From Brachybacterium faecium DSM 4810 (GTDB lineage: Bacteria > Actinomycetota > Actinomycetes > Actinomycetales > Dermabacteraceae): a stretch of DNA of 64,000 bases. The stretch is taken from assembly GCA_000023405.1 (NCBI GenBank), contig CP001643.1:248001-312000 (forward strand), in the 5' to 3' direction. Made by a program: the position numbers and the translations under genes. The notes below the pieces were generated by a model, which saw only the letters and a program-made list of their open reading frames with translations, was not told the origin of the DNA and made no database searches. The first letter of the stretch is position 1. Each line of letters starts with the position of its first letter. This document shows positions 24,785-32,046 of the stretch, one piece after another.

Positions 24785-26065
24785 ATGAGCGTGAGCAGCA
24801 GTTCTGCGCTGCGTCGAGGACGGAATGTTCGGCGCTTCATGGGCCGGCTGGCCGCTGTCACCGCCGCGGTGGTGGTCGGTGGCACGACACTGGCAGCGTG
24901 CGATAACGACGACGGCAAGGGCGTCGTCGTGCGTGTCATCGACGGGGACACGCTCATCGCTCAGGTCGCGGGCGAGGAGACCACTCTCCGCCTGCTGAAC
25001 GTGGACACCCCGGAGACCAAGCACCCGGACATGCCGGTGCAGTGCCTCGGTCCCGAGGCCACCGAGTTCCTCACCGAGAGGCTTCCTGCCGGTACCGAGA
25101 TCGAGCTCGAGTACGACCAGGAGCGGCTCGACCCCTACGACCGCACCCTGGCAGCCGTGTACGAATCGGATTCGCTGATCAACGCGGAGATCGCGAGAGA
25201 AGGTCTCGGGGCCCCGGTGTACTTCGCCCCGAACGACCGCTTCCTGCCGGAGGTGGAGAAGGCCTGGAACGAAGCGCAGGAAGAGGGCCTTGGTCTCTTC
25301 GCAGCGGAGACCGGATGCACGTTGCCCGGGCAGCTGCAGGCTCTCAGCTCTGCAGTGGACGAAGTGCCGGCAACGGTCGAGGGTGACCCGGCGAACGCGC
25401 TTGCCGGTGCAGCCAGCACGGTCGAGGAGCTTGATGTCTTCATCGAGGAGTTGGACGTGGACGGGCTGCCCGGGCTCGGCAACGCCGTGTTCGCCGGCGA
25501 GCTGGTCGAGTCGTCCCTCGAGGCGCTGCGTGAGGACGCGGAGGATGTCCAGCAACGGGCGGCGTCCGCGCACGCCGCGCTCGAGGAGCTGAAGACCTCC
25601 TACGACGAGGAGCAAGAACGCCTGGAGCAGGAGCGGATCGAGCGAGAGCGCCGAGAGCGTGAAGAGCAGGAGCGGCAGGAGCAGGAGGAGAAGGAGCGGC
25701 AGGAGCGCGAGGAACGGGAACGCGAGGAGCGAGAACGCGCAGAGAAGGCCGAAAGCGTGCCCGTCGCAGACACGCCGTCGTCGCCGGCGCCGGCCACCGG
25801 GACGTCGGGTGGCGAGAAGTCAGGAGCTTCCGGAGGATCATCTGGCAGCTCTGGCAGCTCTGGCAGCTCTGGCAGCTCGGGCGGCTCAGGCGGCTCGGGC
25901 AGTGCGAGTGGTTCCGGTGGTTCTTCCTCGGGTGGCGGAACATCGAGCGGCGGGGGCTCGAGCTGCGTGCCTTACGGGCCGGAGATCCCCTATGCCGATG
26001 ACGGTGGATACACCGGGAAGCGCTATGGGATGCCCGGAGGCAAGACCTTCCGGAAGTGCAGCTGA
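24785..26065 (+). CDS. thermonuclease-like lipoprotein with coiled coil and C-terminal module
   Basis: 426 aa. The ATG at 24785 has GAGGTG 10 nt upstream; a GTG two codons earlier is less well placed. Signal with lipobox TTLAAC (Cys39), then a staphylococcal-nuclease domain (about 44-170) with VIDGDTL, LRLLNVDTPET (Arg69, Asp74, Glu77) and DPYDRTLAAV (Arg120). Next come an alpha-helical region, a highly charged Glu/Arg/Gln coiled coil (about 275-325), a Gly/Ser-repeat linker, and a C-terminal piece with two Cys (CVPYGPEIPYADDGG to KTFRKCS). Probably anchored outside the cell; a DNA-degrading role is likely. Flanked by palindrome copies 2 and 3. Confidence 0.88.
   Translation: MSVSSSSALRRGRNVRRFMGRLAAVTAAVVVGGTTLAACDNDDGKGVVVRVIDGDTLIAQVAGEETTLRLLNVDTPETKHPDMPVQCLGPEATEFLTERLPAGTEIELEYDQERLDPYDRTLAAVYESDSLINAEIAREGLGAPVYFAPNDRFLPEVEKAWNEAQEEGLGLFAAETGCTLPGQLQALSSAVDEVPATVEGDPANALAGAASTVEELDVFIEELDVDGLPGLGNAVFAGELVESSLEALREDAEDVQQRAASAHAALEELKTSYDEEQERLEQERIERERREREEQERQEQEEKERQEREEREREERERAEKAESVPVADTPSSPAPATGTSGGEKSGASGGSSGSSGSSGSSGSSGGSGGSGSASGSGGSSSGGGTSSGGGSSCVPYGPEIPYADDGGYTGKRYGMPGGKTFRKCS
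25841..25905 (+). repeat. Gly/Ser-encoding 9-bp tandem repeat in the nuclease gene
   Basis: The word CTGGCAGCT repeats every 9 bp several times and decays into GGCGGCTCA-type units. It encodes a Gly-Ser-Ser linker between the coiled coil and the C-terminal module. Copy number is likely variable between strains. Confidence 0.7.
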
Positions 26066-26091
26066 CCGCAACGAGCGGCCGGAGGAGCGTC

Positions 26092-26150
26092 GCAATTGTG
26101 CGCTGTGCACCGGTGTGGGGCGGGAACACCGGTGCTGGACGCAGAATTGC
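26092..26150. repeat. family A palindromic repeat, copy 3
   Basis: 25-bp arms, 9-bp loop. The left arm GCAATTGTGCGCTGTGCACC is identical over its first 24 bases to copy 2; the right arm ends GGACGCAGAATTGC. It starts 27 bp after the nuclease stop codon, so it may also terminate that transcript. Copies 2 and 3 have the same orientation and bracket the nuclease gene. The rest of 26151-26345 contains nothing recognisable. Confidence 0.85.
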
Positions 26151-26345
26151 ATGCAGCCGCGCGGGCGCGTGCGGGGCAGACCTGGCGAGTCGCGCCGCCG
26201 GCGGGGTGGGGGCGTGGTGGAGCGGCCGACCGATCGCGATGCCGGGGCATGCATCTGGGTCGCTTATGCTCGCGGGCAAATGTGCTGGTGAGCAGAGAGG
26301 TGGGCTCGGGATGGGGCTGGGAATTCTGAGAACAGGGGCCGTGTC

Positions 26346-26522
26346 ATGAGCGTTCTGACCACCGTCCTGGCCATCATCGCCGGAGCGCTGCTCTTCGCGT
26401 CGATCGCCGGCATCTACATCACGAACGTCACGGCGAAGCCCGGAGGCATCCCGCGATGGGTGATGGCGCTGTGGGCGGCCACCCTTCTGGTGGCGGTGAT
26501 CACCGTGCTCACGATGGTGTGA
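26346..26522 (+). CDS. 58-aa small membrane protein
   Basis: Short gene MSVLTTVLAIIAGALLFASI, with two membrane segments (residues 2-24 and 38-58) joined by a short basic loop TNVTAKPGGIPRW. No family recognised. Support comes from the clean ATG and stop, the hydrophobic pattern, and a decayed duplicate of the same sequence at 31341-31445, whose differences include a frameshift. It lies downstream of palindrome copy 3. Confidence 0.65.
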   Translation: MSVLTTVLAIIAGALLFASIAGIYITNVTAKPGGIPRWVMALWAATLLVAVITVLTMV

Positions 26523-26645
26523 ATCGTGCGGATGGAGCGGGCTGCGCTGCTGAACGTGCGACGGCCTGACGCGGAGCCGCCGCGCGCCGCGCCGGGGACG
26601 GCAGCCTCCGCGCGCAGACCTTGAGGGTGACAGTCCCGGGTGCGC

Positions 26646-27413
26646 TCAGCCGCCCAGCTCGAGCACCCGGATCGCGAGCTGGACCCGGTTCGTGACCTGC
26701 AGCTTGTGATAGAGCCTGCCCAGATGCGTCTTCACGGTCGCGACCGACATGAACAGCTGCTCGCCGATCTGCTGATTGGCCAGGCCCCGGGCCACCAGGC
26801 GCGCCACGTCCCACTCCCGCTCGGTGATGCCCTCCGGGGCGGACGGAGGCTCGTCGGCCCCTCCGCGGGAAACGCCCGCCGTCCCGCCCTCGGCCGCCTC
26901 GCCGTGATGGCCGCTCTCGCCGGGCCCGCTCGCGTCGGCCTCGCCATCGGTCCCGCCGCCGGCCGCGGCGAGGCGCACCAGGCGCGCGAGCACATCGGGG
27001 GAGAAGCGGGAGCGGTCCGCGGCCGCGTCGAGCACCGCGCGGACCACCTCCTCGGGAGGGGAGTCCTTGAGCAGGAAGCCGACGGCGCCCGCCCGCAGCG
27101 CCTGCAGCAGGAACTCGTCGGTGTCGAAGGCGGTCAGCATCACCACCCGCACCGCGTCGCCGCGGGCGGTGAGCGCGCGCAGCGCCTCCAGGCCCGTCAT
27201 GCGAGGCATGCGGATGTCCATCAGCACCACGTCGGGGCAGAGCGCCGCGATCTGGTCGAGGGCGGTCTGCCCGTCGGCCGCCTCTCCCACCACCTCGATG
27301 CCGTGCGCGCCGTCGATCATCAGGCGCAGACCCGAGCGCATCAGGGCCTCGTCATCGACCAGCAGCACACGGACCCGCTGGTCACCCGTCGCGTCGTTCA
27401 CCATGGCATCCAT
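26646..27413 (-). CDS. NarL/LuxR-type response regulator
   Basis: 255 aa. Receiver domain with VRVLLVDDEALMRSGLRLMI and phospho-acceptor Asp66 in PDVVLMDIRMPRMTG. A long acidic Gly/Glu-rich linker (about 150-190) leads to a LuxR-type helix-turn-helix: ITEREWDVARLVARGLANQQ and VATVKTHLGRLYHKLQVTNR. The start overlaps the end of the upstream sensor kinase gene; an ATG at 27404 is an equally good start. It pairs with the kinase at 27398-28684. The target may include the adjacent CPBP protease gene. Confidence 0.95.
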   Translation of the reverse strand: MDAMVNDATGDQRVRVLLVDDEALMRSGLRLMIDGAHGIEVVGEAADGQTALDQIAALCPDVVLMDIRMPRMTGLEALRALTARGDAVRVVMLTAFDTDEFLLQALRAGAVGFLLKDSPPEEVVRAVLDAAADRSRFSPDVLARLVRLAAAGGGTDGEADASGPGESGHHGEAAEGGTAGVSRGGADEPPSAPEGITEREWDVARLVARGLANQQIGEQLFMSVATVKTHLGRLYHKLQVTNRVQLAIRVLELGG

Positions 27414-28684
27414 GCTTCCATCTCGAAGGTCTGCGCGGCGGAGCTCCAGCGGGCACCGCCCCCGAGCAGCCGTGCCCGCTCCTCGACACCGATGAGGCCG
27501 TGCCCCGTGGACGGCGCCTGCCCGGCCTCGGCGGTGGCGCCGTCCTCGGTGGCGCCCGGGGACAGCGGGTTCGCGACGGTGAGCACCACCAGGTCCTCGC
27601 GGCGGGAGAGGACCGCGCGCACCGGAGTGCCGGGAGCGTGCTTGGCCGCATTGGTCAGAGCCTCGGAGAGGATGCGCGTCAGCGCCACCACGGTGCCGCG
27701 GCCCAGCTGCTCGAGCGCATCGGGTGCGAGGCCCTGCAGCTCGAGCGTCGCCTCCTGTCCGGCGGCGTGGGCACGGTCCACCGTCTCCTGCAGGGTCGGG
27801 ATGGTGGCCAGCGGCGAGTCGTCCGAGCCGGTGCGCAGGGCCACCAGCACCTCCCGCAGCTCCCGGTTGGCCTGCTGGGCGGCATCGCGCACGGTTCCGG
27901 CGGTGCGACGCAGCGTCTCGGGCGGCAGGTCCTCCCGGTAGGCGATCGCGCCTGCGTGCATCGCGATGGCCGCCAGATGATGGGAGACGCTGTCGTGCAT
28001 GTCCCGCGCCAGCGCCGCCCGCTCCTCGGCGCGCACTCGGGCGACCTCCGCATCGTGGCCGCGCCGCAGGGCGGTCGCCTCGCGCTGGGCCGTCTCCCGT
28101 TCCCGGTCGGCCGAGGCGGCCCGCTCGCGCAGGGAGCGGATCAGCTCATGGCGGGTGCCCACCACCCGGCCGAGCAGGAGCGGCACGAGCGCGCCGAGCA
28201 GCATGACCCCGAGGGTCACGAGGTGGAGCGTGGTGAGCTCCTCATGACGCAGCCGCATCGACAGGTTCTCCCACGCCGTGGTCGTGAGGGTGATCAGCGC
28301 GAGCGCCGTCCCGTCCAGCAGCAGGCGTCGGCGCAGGCCGAGACGGTACAGAGCGATCGCCGAGGCCGGCAGCGCGAAGGAGCTGATCCCCCCGGCCGCG
28401 GCGATCACCAGGTGCAGCACCGCCTGCGCCCGACCCGCGGGCACGAACCGCAGCGGGCCGATCGCGAGGGAGAGCACCAGGCCCACCACCAGGTCGAGCC
28501 CGTGCATCGCCACCAGCGCATCGGGCGGATCGTCCGCGAACTCGACCAGCAGCTCGCCGAAGACGATCAGGAGCAGGAACAGGCCCACGACGAGGCTGAG
28601 GAGCGTCTGCGCGCCGGCGGTCGCCCAGGCACGCGGGGCCCGCACCGACGGGGTGACGGGAGCAGAGGGGGCGGGCGCGGTCAT
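27398..28684 (-). CDS. NarL-type sensor histidine kinase
   Basis: 428 aa from the ATG at 28684. About six N-terminal membrane segments (residues 20-190) with short loops form the input domain, followed by a HisKA_3 dimerisation domain with the phospho-His in ARDMHDSVSHHLAAIAMHAG and an HATPase domain (ALTRILSEALTNAAKHAPG; GHGLIGVEERARLLGGG). It belongs to the LiaS/DesK class that usually senses envelope stress (family knowledge). Divergent from the CPBP protease gene. A remnant of a paralogous kinase lies at 35066-35133. Confidence 0.94.
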   Translation of the reverse strand: MTAPAPSAPVTPSVRAPRAWATAGAQTLLSLVVGLFLLLIVFGELLVEFADDPPDALVAMHGLDLVVGLVLSLAIGPLRFVPAGRAQAVLHLVIAAAGGISSFALPASAIALYRLGLRRRLLLDGTALALITLTTTAWENLSMRLRHEELTTLHLVTLGVMLLGALVPLLLGRVVGTRHELIRSLRERAASADRERETAQREATALRRGHDAEVARVRAEERAALARDMHDSVSHHLAAIAMHAGAIAYREDLPPETLRRTAGTVRDAAQQANRELREVLVALRTGSDDSPLATIPTLQETVDRAHAAGQEATLELQGLAPDALEQLGRGTVVALTRILSEALTNAAKHAPGTPVRAVLSRREDLVVLTVANPLSPGATEDGATAEAGQAPSTGHGLIGVEERARLLGGGARWSSAAQTFEMEAWMPW

Positions 28685-28838
28685 GGGAACAGCGTAGGGA
28701 GCGCTGCGGGGCGGGCGGATCCTCCGAATGGCCGATGCCGCGCGGAGGAGGCAGGAGCGGTGGGGTCCGCCGTCCGGTCCGGCAGCGCGCGCCCCTCGGC
28801 GGATGCGCGGGGCCCGGCATGTGCCCGAGGATCGTGCC

Positions 28839-29801
28839 ATGACCTGGACCTCCACCCTCTCCCACCCGCCCGCACCCGCCCCGGAGATGCTGCCCCGGCC
28901 GGTCGAGACCGATGCCGTCGCCTTCCACCGGCTGCCGCGGGCTCTGCCGCACCGCAGCTACTGGTGGCGGCCGCTGGTCACCCTCGCCGTGTCCGCGGCG
29001 GTGTACGTGGTGATGCTGCTGCAGATGTTCGGGCTGGTGCTGGTGCTGTCCCTGGCGCTGCCGGGGGCGGAGCCCAGCGCCGAGCTGCTCGACCCGCTGA
29101 ACCCGATCGACCAGCTGCTCATGCTCGGCATGCTCGCGCTGATGCTGCCCGCGGTGCTGGTGGGCACGCTCGCCGGTTACGGCCGGGCCGGGATCGCCCA
29201 CTCGGTGGCCGGCCGCTTCCGCTGGGGTCTGATGGGCCGGGTCGCGCTGGTGGTGCTGCCGCTGTATCTGGTGGTGAACGTGGGCGTGAACCTGGTGCTG
29301 GCGCGCGAGGAGATCGTGGTGCCGCCGCTGACCCTCCCCGTGGTGCTCGCCTGGGGGATCGCGCTCGTGCTCGGCCCGCTGCAGGCGGCCGGGGAGGAGT
29401 ACGTGTTCCGGGTGCTGCCGATGCAGGCCGTGGGCACCTGGCTGCGCCTGCCGCTGCTGGGCATCGTGCTGCCCGTGCCGCTGTTCGTGCTGGGGCACGG
29501 CTACGAACCGCTGGGCCAGGTCGAGATCGCGCTCTTCGCCCTGCTCATGGGTCTGCTCGCCTGGAAGACGGGCGGCATCGAGATCCCGGTGCTGCTGCAC
29601 GTGGCGAACAACTGGACCCTCTTCGCGATCGCGCCGCTGGTGCCCGGAGCTCTCGAGCAGGGCGAGGTGACCGTCTCCGGGTTCCTGCTCGCCGCCGTTC
29701 CCACCCTGCTGTGCACCGCCGGCATCTGGTGGTGGTTCTCCCGCCGTGAGAACCTGCGGCTGTGGGAGCCGCGGCGCGGCGACGGCCGACGGGGCGCATG
29801 A
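28839..29801 (+). CDS. CPBP family intramembrane metalloprotease
   Basis: 320 aa, ATG at 28839. Eight or so membrane segments. CPBP (CAAX protease/bacteriocin-processing) motifs are complete: Glu186-Glu187 with Arg191 in AGEEYVFRVLP, His220 in LFVLGHGY, and His254 with Asn in LLHVANNWT. The enzyme would cleave within the membrane; substrates are unknown. It is divergent from the two-component system and probably controlled by it. A paralogue at 35386-36417 lacks these residues. Confidence 0.9.
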   Translation: MTWTSTLSHPPAPAPEMLPRPVETDAVAFHRLPRALPHRSYWWRPLVTLAVSAAVYVVMLLQMFGLVLVLSLALPGAEPSAELLDPLNPIDQLLMLGMLALMLPAVLVGTLAGYGRAGIAHSVAGRFRWGLMGRVALVVLPLYLVVNVGVNLVLAREEIVVPPLTLPVVLAWGIALVLGPLQAAGEEYVFRVLPMQAVGTWLRLPLLGIVLPVPLFVLGHGYEPLGQVEIALFALLMGLLAWKTGGIEIPVLLHVANNWTLFAIAPLVPGALEQGEVTVSGFLLAAVPTLLCTAGIWWWFSRRENLRLWEPRRGDGRRGA

Positions 29802-29912
29802 CCTGCGCCCGGGAGGTATCCCGCACCGTGTCACGTCCGTGGCCCCGCAGGCGTCGACGGGGCAGGAGCCGCCGGCCGACCGGGCCGCCGGCGCACCGGG
29901 AAGGACCACGCC

Positions 29913-30803
29913 ATGGAGGCACCCGCTCCGCACCCGCCGCACTCGCCGACGCCCCCGCGGCACGACCCCGACGAGCTCGCCCGCGACCTCGAGCGGGAGC
30001 GTCCGCGCCTGGTCGCCCTCGCGACCCGGGTGCTCGGCGACCCGGACGAGGCACAGGACATCGTCCAGCAGGCCTGGCTGCGGCTGGCCGCGGCCGACCG
30101 TGACATCGAGAACCTCCCGGCCTGGCTCACCACGGTCACCACCCGGCTGTGCCTGGACCGGCTGCGCCGCCGCACCGCCGTCCCCGAGGCGGAGATCGCC
30201 CTCGAGGCGGCCGCCCCCGACCCGGCGGAGGATGTCGCCCTCGCCGACACCGTGGGCGCGGCCCTGCAGCTGGTGCTGGAGCGGCTGAGCCCCAACGAGC
30301 GCGTCGCCTTCGTGATGCACGACAGCTTCGGCGTCGAGTTCTCCACCATCGCCGCGGCGCTGGGCACCACCGCGCAGAACGCCCGGAAGCTCGCCTCCCG
30401 CGCCCGGGCCAAGGTCGCCCAGCCCCGTCCGGAGGACGCGCTGGCCGACTGGGAGGTGGTCGACGCGTTCATGGCCGCCGCCCGCGGCGGGGACTTCACC
30501 CGCCTGGTGCAGCTGCTCGCTCCCGACGCGGTGGTGCGCGCCGACGCCGACGCCATCGCGACCGGCACCCCGGAGGCGATCGAGGGCCGCGAGGACATCG
30601 CGAGCTTCTTCAACGGCGCGGCGCATGCCGCTCTGCCGGTCAGCGTCGACGGCCGCCCCGGCTCGGCCTGGTACCACCGCGGCCAGGCCAGGGTGCTGTT
30701 CGACTTCATGGTCACCGGCGGGTGCGTCGCCCGCATCGACTTCCGTGCCGCTCCCGAGGTGATCGCCCAGGTGGTGCGCCGCGACGGCGCCGCCCCGCGA
30801 TGA
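29913..30803 (+). CDS. ECF sigma factor with SnoaL-like C-terminal domain (SigJ type)
   Basis: 296 aa. Region 2 (DEAQDIVQQAWLRLAAADRD; PAWLTTVTTRLCLDRLRR) and region 4 (ERLSPNERVAFVMHDSFGVE; TIAAALGTTAQNARKLASRA) are complete. They are followed by a C-terminal extension of about 115 residues with the SnoaL-like fold (EVVDAFMAAARGGDFTRLVQ). Such sigma factors regulate themselves through the extension and lack a classical anti-sigma factor (family knowledge). The small DUF1059-like gene 90 bp downstream is a likely co-transcribed partner. Confidence 0.9.
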   Translation: MEAPAPHPPHSPTPPRHDPDELARDLERERPRLVALATRVLGDPDEAQDIVQQAWLRLAAADRDIENLPAWLTTVTTRLCLDRLRRRTAVPEAEIALEAAAPDPAEDVALADTVGAALQLVLERLSPNERVAFVMHDSFGVEFSTIAAALGTTAQNARKLASRARAKVAQPRPEDALADWEVVDAFMAAARGGDFTRLVQLLAPDAVVRADADAIATGTPEAIEGREDIASFFNGAAHAALPVSVDGRPGSAWYHRGQARVLFDFMVTGGCVARIDFRAAPEVIAQVVRRDGAAPR

Positions 30804-30893
30804 CTTCCAGCACCGGTGTCACATTCGCGGACCCGCGTGCGTCGACACAGTGACAGCAGTTCCCCACCGATTCCGTCACGGAAGGACGAGACG

Positions 30894-31130
30894 ATGAAGA
30901 CCATGACCTGCCAGCAGCTGGGCGGACCCTGCGACCTCGGCCACCGCGGCCAGAGCGCCGACGAGGTCATCAAGGCCCAGGACAAGCACCTCCGAGCAGC
31001 CGTCAAGGCCGGCGACGAGACCCACCGCCCGGCCCGCCAGGAGATGAGGTCCCGCTGGATGCACCCCAAGCAGTCGCTGGGCTGGTACAACGACGTGAAG
31101 TCCGCCTTCGCGGAGCTGCCCGAGGACTGA
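30894..31130 (+). CDS. DUF1059-like small protein
   Basis: 78 aa. The start MKTMTCQQLGGPCDLGHRGQ matches the typical beginning of a widespread small family (MKTMTCxQLGGxCD...) with two N-terminal Cys, followed by EMRSRWMHPKQSLGWYNDVK near the end. AAGGACGAG sits upstream of the ATG. Function unknown; the two Cys could bind metal. It follows the SigJ-type sigma factor gene. Confidence 0.8.
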   Translation: MKTMTCQQLGGPCDLGHRGQSADEVIKAQDKHLRAAVKAGDETHRPARQEMRSRWMHPKQSLGWYNDVKSAFAELPED

Positions 31131-31156
31131 CCCGGGCCGTCGGACGGCGCAGGATC

Positions 31157-31187
31157 GAGCGGGGCGGCCGACGCGGGCGCCCCGCTC
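31157..31187 (+). terminator. hairpin after the sigma factor unit
   Basis: 9-bp perfect stem GAGCGGGGC/GCCCCGCTC with a 13-nt GC-rich loop, starting 27 bp after the stop of the small gene. No T-run follows, as usual in high-GC genomes. The remaining gene-free stretch 31188-31639 contains repeat sequence, a pseudogene fragment and the promoter of the secreted-protein cassette. Confidence 0.5.
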
Positions 31188-31210
31188 CCGCGTGGGAGCC
31201 GGCACGACCG

Positions 31211-31325
31211 GGGCCCTACGTGGGTGCCCCGCCCCCGCCACGCAAGCGCTGCCCGGCCCATACCCCGCCCGTGGCGCTCGGGGGCGCGATCGTGCGCTGT
31301 GGACCGGTGCGGGACGCAGAATTGC
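31211..31325. repeat. family A repeat, truncated copy 4, with flank
   Basis: 31211-31285 repeats the flank seen at 24362-24473. The palindrome's left arm (31286-31310, GTGCGCTGTGGACCGGTGC) is joined directly to the last 15 bases of a right arm (GGGACGCAGAATTGC). Compared with copy 3, 19 bp are missing, exactly between two ACCGGTG words, as expected for a slippage or recombination deletion. Confidence 0.7.
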
Positions 31326-31340
31326 ATGCGCCCGAGTAGG

Positions 31341-31445
31341 CGGCGGGAGCGCTGCTCCTCGCGTCGATCGCCGGTATCTGCATCACCAACGTCACGGGAA
31401 GCCGGAAGCATCCCGCGGTAGTCGATGGCGCTGTGGGTGGCAGCG
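31341..31445 (+). pseudogene. decayed duplicate of the 58-aa membrane protein gene
   Basis: About 100 bp matches 26378-26478 with scattered changes (for example GAGCGCTGCTC, GCGTCGATCGCCGG and GATGGCGCTGTGGG are shared). A one-base deletion after GTCACGG breaks the frame, and no start codon remains. It lies 15 bp beyond palindrome copy 4, so palindrome and gene were duplicated together. Confidence 0.7.
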
Positions 31446-31488
31446 CGACAGGTGGTCTGCTGGTCCAGACGCGTCAACGCCGGGCGAT

Positions 31489-31517
31489 TTGAGACTTCGG
31501 ACACCAATAGGTAGAGT
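31489..31517 (+). promoter_or_regulatory. sigma-70-like promoter of the secreted-protein/ABC cassette
   Basis: TTGAGA (31489-31494), 17-bp spacer, TAGAGT (31512-31517). Transcription would start near 31524, directly before four 11-bp repeats, giving a leader of about 115 nt before the first gene at 31640. The stretch is clearly AT-richer than the flanking DNA. Confidence 0.6.
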
Positions 31518-31527
31518 GTCAGCGCGC

Positions 31528-31571
31528 ACCCAGTCTTTACCCAGCCTTCACCCAGTCTTCACCCAGTCAAT
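31528..31571 (+). repeat. four 11-bp direct repeats (iterons) in the leader
   Basis: Units ACCCAGTCTTT, ACCCAGCCTTC, ACCCAGTCTTC and ACCCAGTCAAT are contiguous and in exact 11-bp phase, so all lie on one face of the helix. They sit at about +5 to +48 of the predicted transcript. Cooperative binding of a regulator, or an RNA-level role, is possible. No regulator gene is in the cassette. Confidence 0.8.
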
Positions 31572-31639
31572 CGATCGCTGATTGCTCGGCGTGGCTGGCA
31601 GTGGGTCGCAACGATCGATGCTGGCACGAAAGGGCTGAC

Positions 31640-32038
31640 ATGACGAACTCCCTGGTTCGGCGATGCGCGCTCGCGTTTGCGGGTGCGGCGCTGGTGCTCT
31701 CGGGAGCGGGTGCTTACGCGGGTACCAGCTACGAGAGCTACAGCACGACGGTGGGGAAGCTGAATGGCAATGGATACACCTCGTATCAGAAGAAGAGCGC
31801 GACTGGTGCTGAGGGGACGCTGAAGAGCTCGAGCGTCGGGGGTAGCCACGTCGTTGATGCGAGGATGCAGGCGCAGTCCGGAGGGGGCACCGGCGCGTGG
31901 ACGCGTGGTGTGAACGACGGCGAGACCAGGACGCTGAAGAATTCTGTCGGTAAGGCAGGCAATGCTCGGGTCCAGTTCAGCACGAACTGGAACACGCGTG
32001 TCGACGTTCAAGTCACCGGTTCTTGGAGGAGCAACTGA
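31640..32038 (+). CDS. secreted protein of unknown function, cassette gene 1
   Basis: 132 aa. Signal peptide MTNSLVRRCALAFAGAALVL with likely cleavage after AGAYA, leaving about 104 residues. The mature part has no Cys, is rich in Ser, Gly, Thr and Asn, and has alternating patterns typical of beta structure (NGYTSYQKKSATGAEGTLKS; ARVQFSTNWNTRVDVQVTGS). AAGGGCTGAC precedes the ATG. It is the first gene of an operon with two membrane proteins and an ABC ATPase. It might be a toxin, bacteriocin or surface protein; no family recognised. Codon use is less GC-biased than that of the neighbours. Confidence 0.8.
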   Translation: MTNSLVRRCALAFAGAALVLSGAGAYAGTSYESYSTTVGKLNGNGYTSYQKKSATGAEGTLKSSSVGGSHVVDARMQAQSGGGTGAWTRGVNDGETRTLKNSVGKAGNARVQFSTNWNTRVDVQVTGSWRSN

Positions 32039-32046
32039 ACTGGGCG

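Noticed and set aside
31640-32038. Lactococcin 972-family bacteriocin
   Set aside because: Genomic context is similar, but the mature protein lacks the family's GG-W-Y-G start and its other recognisable residues.
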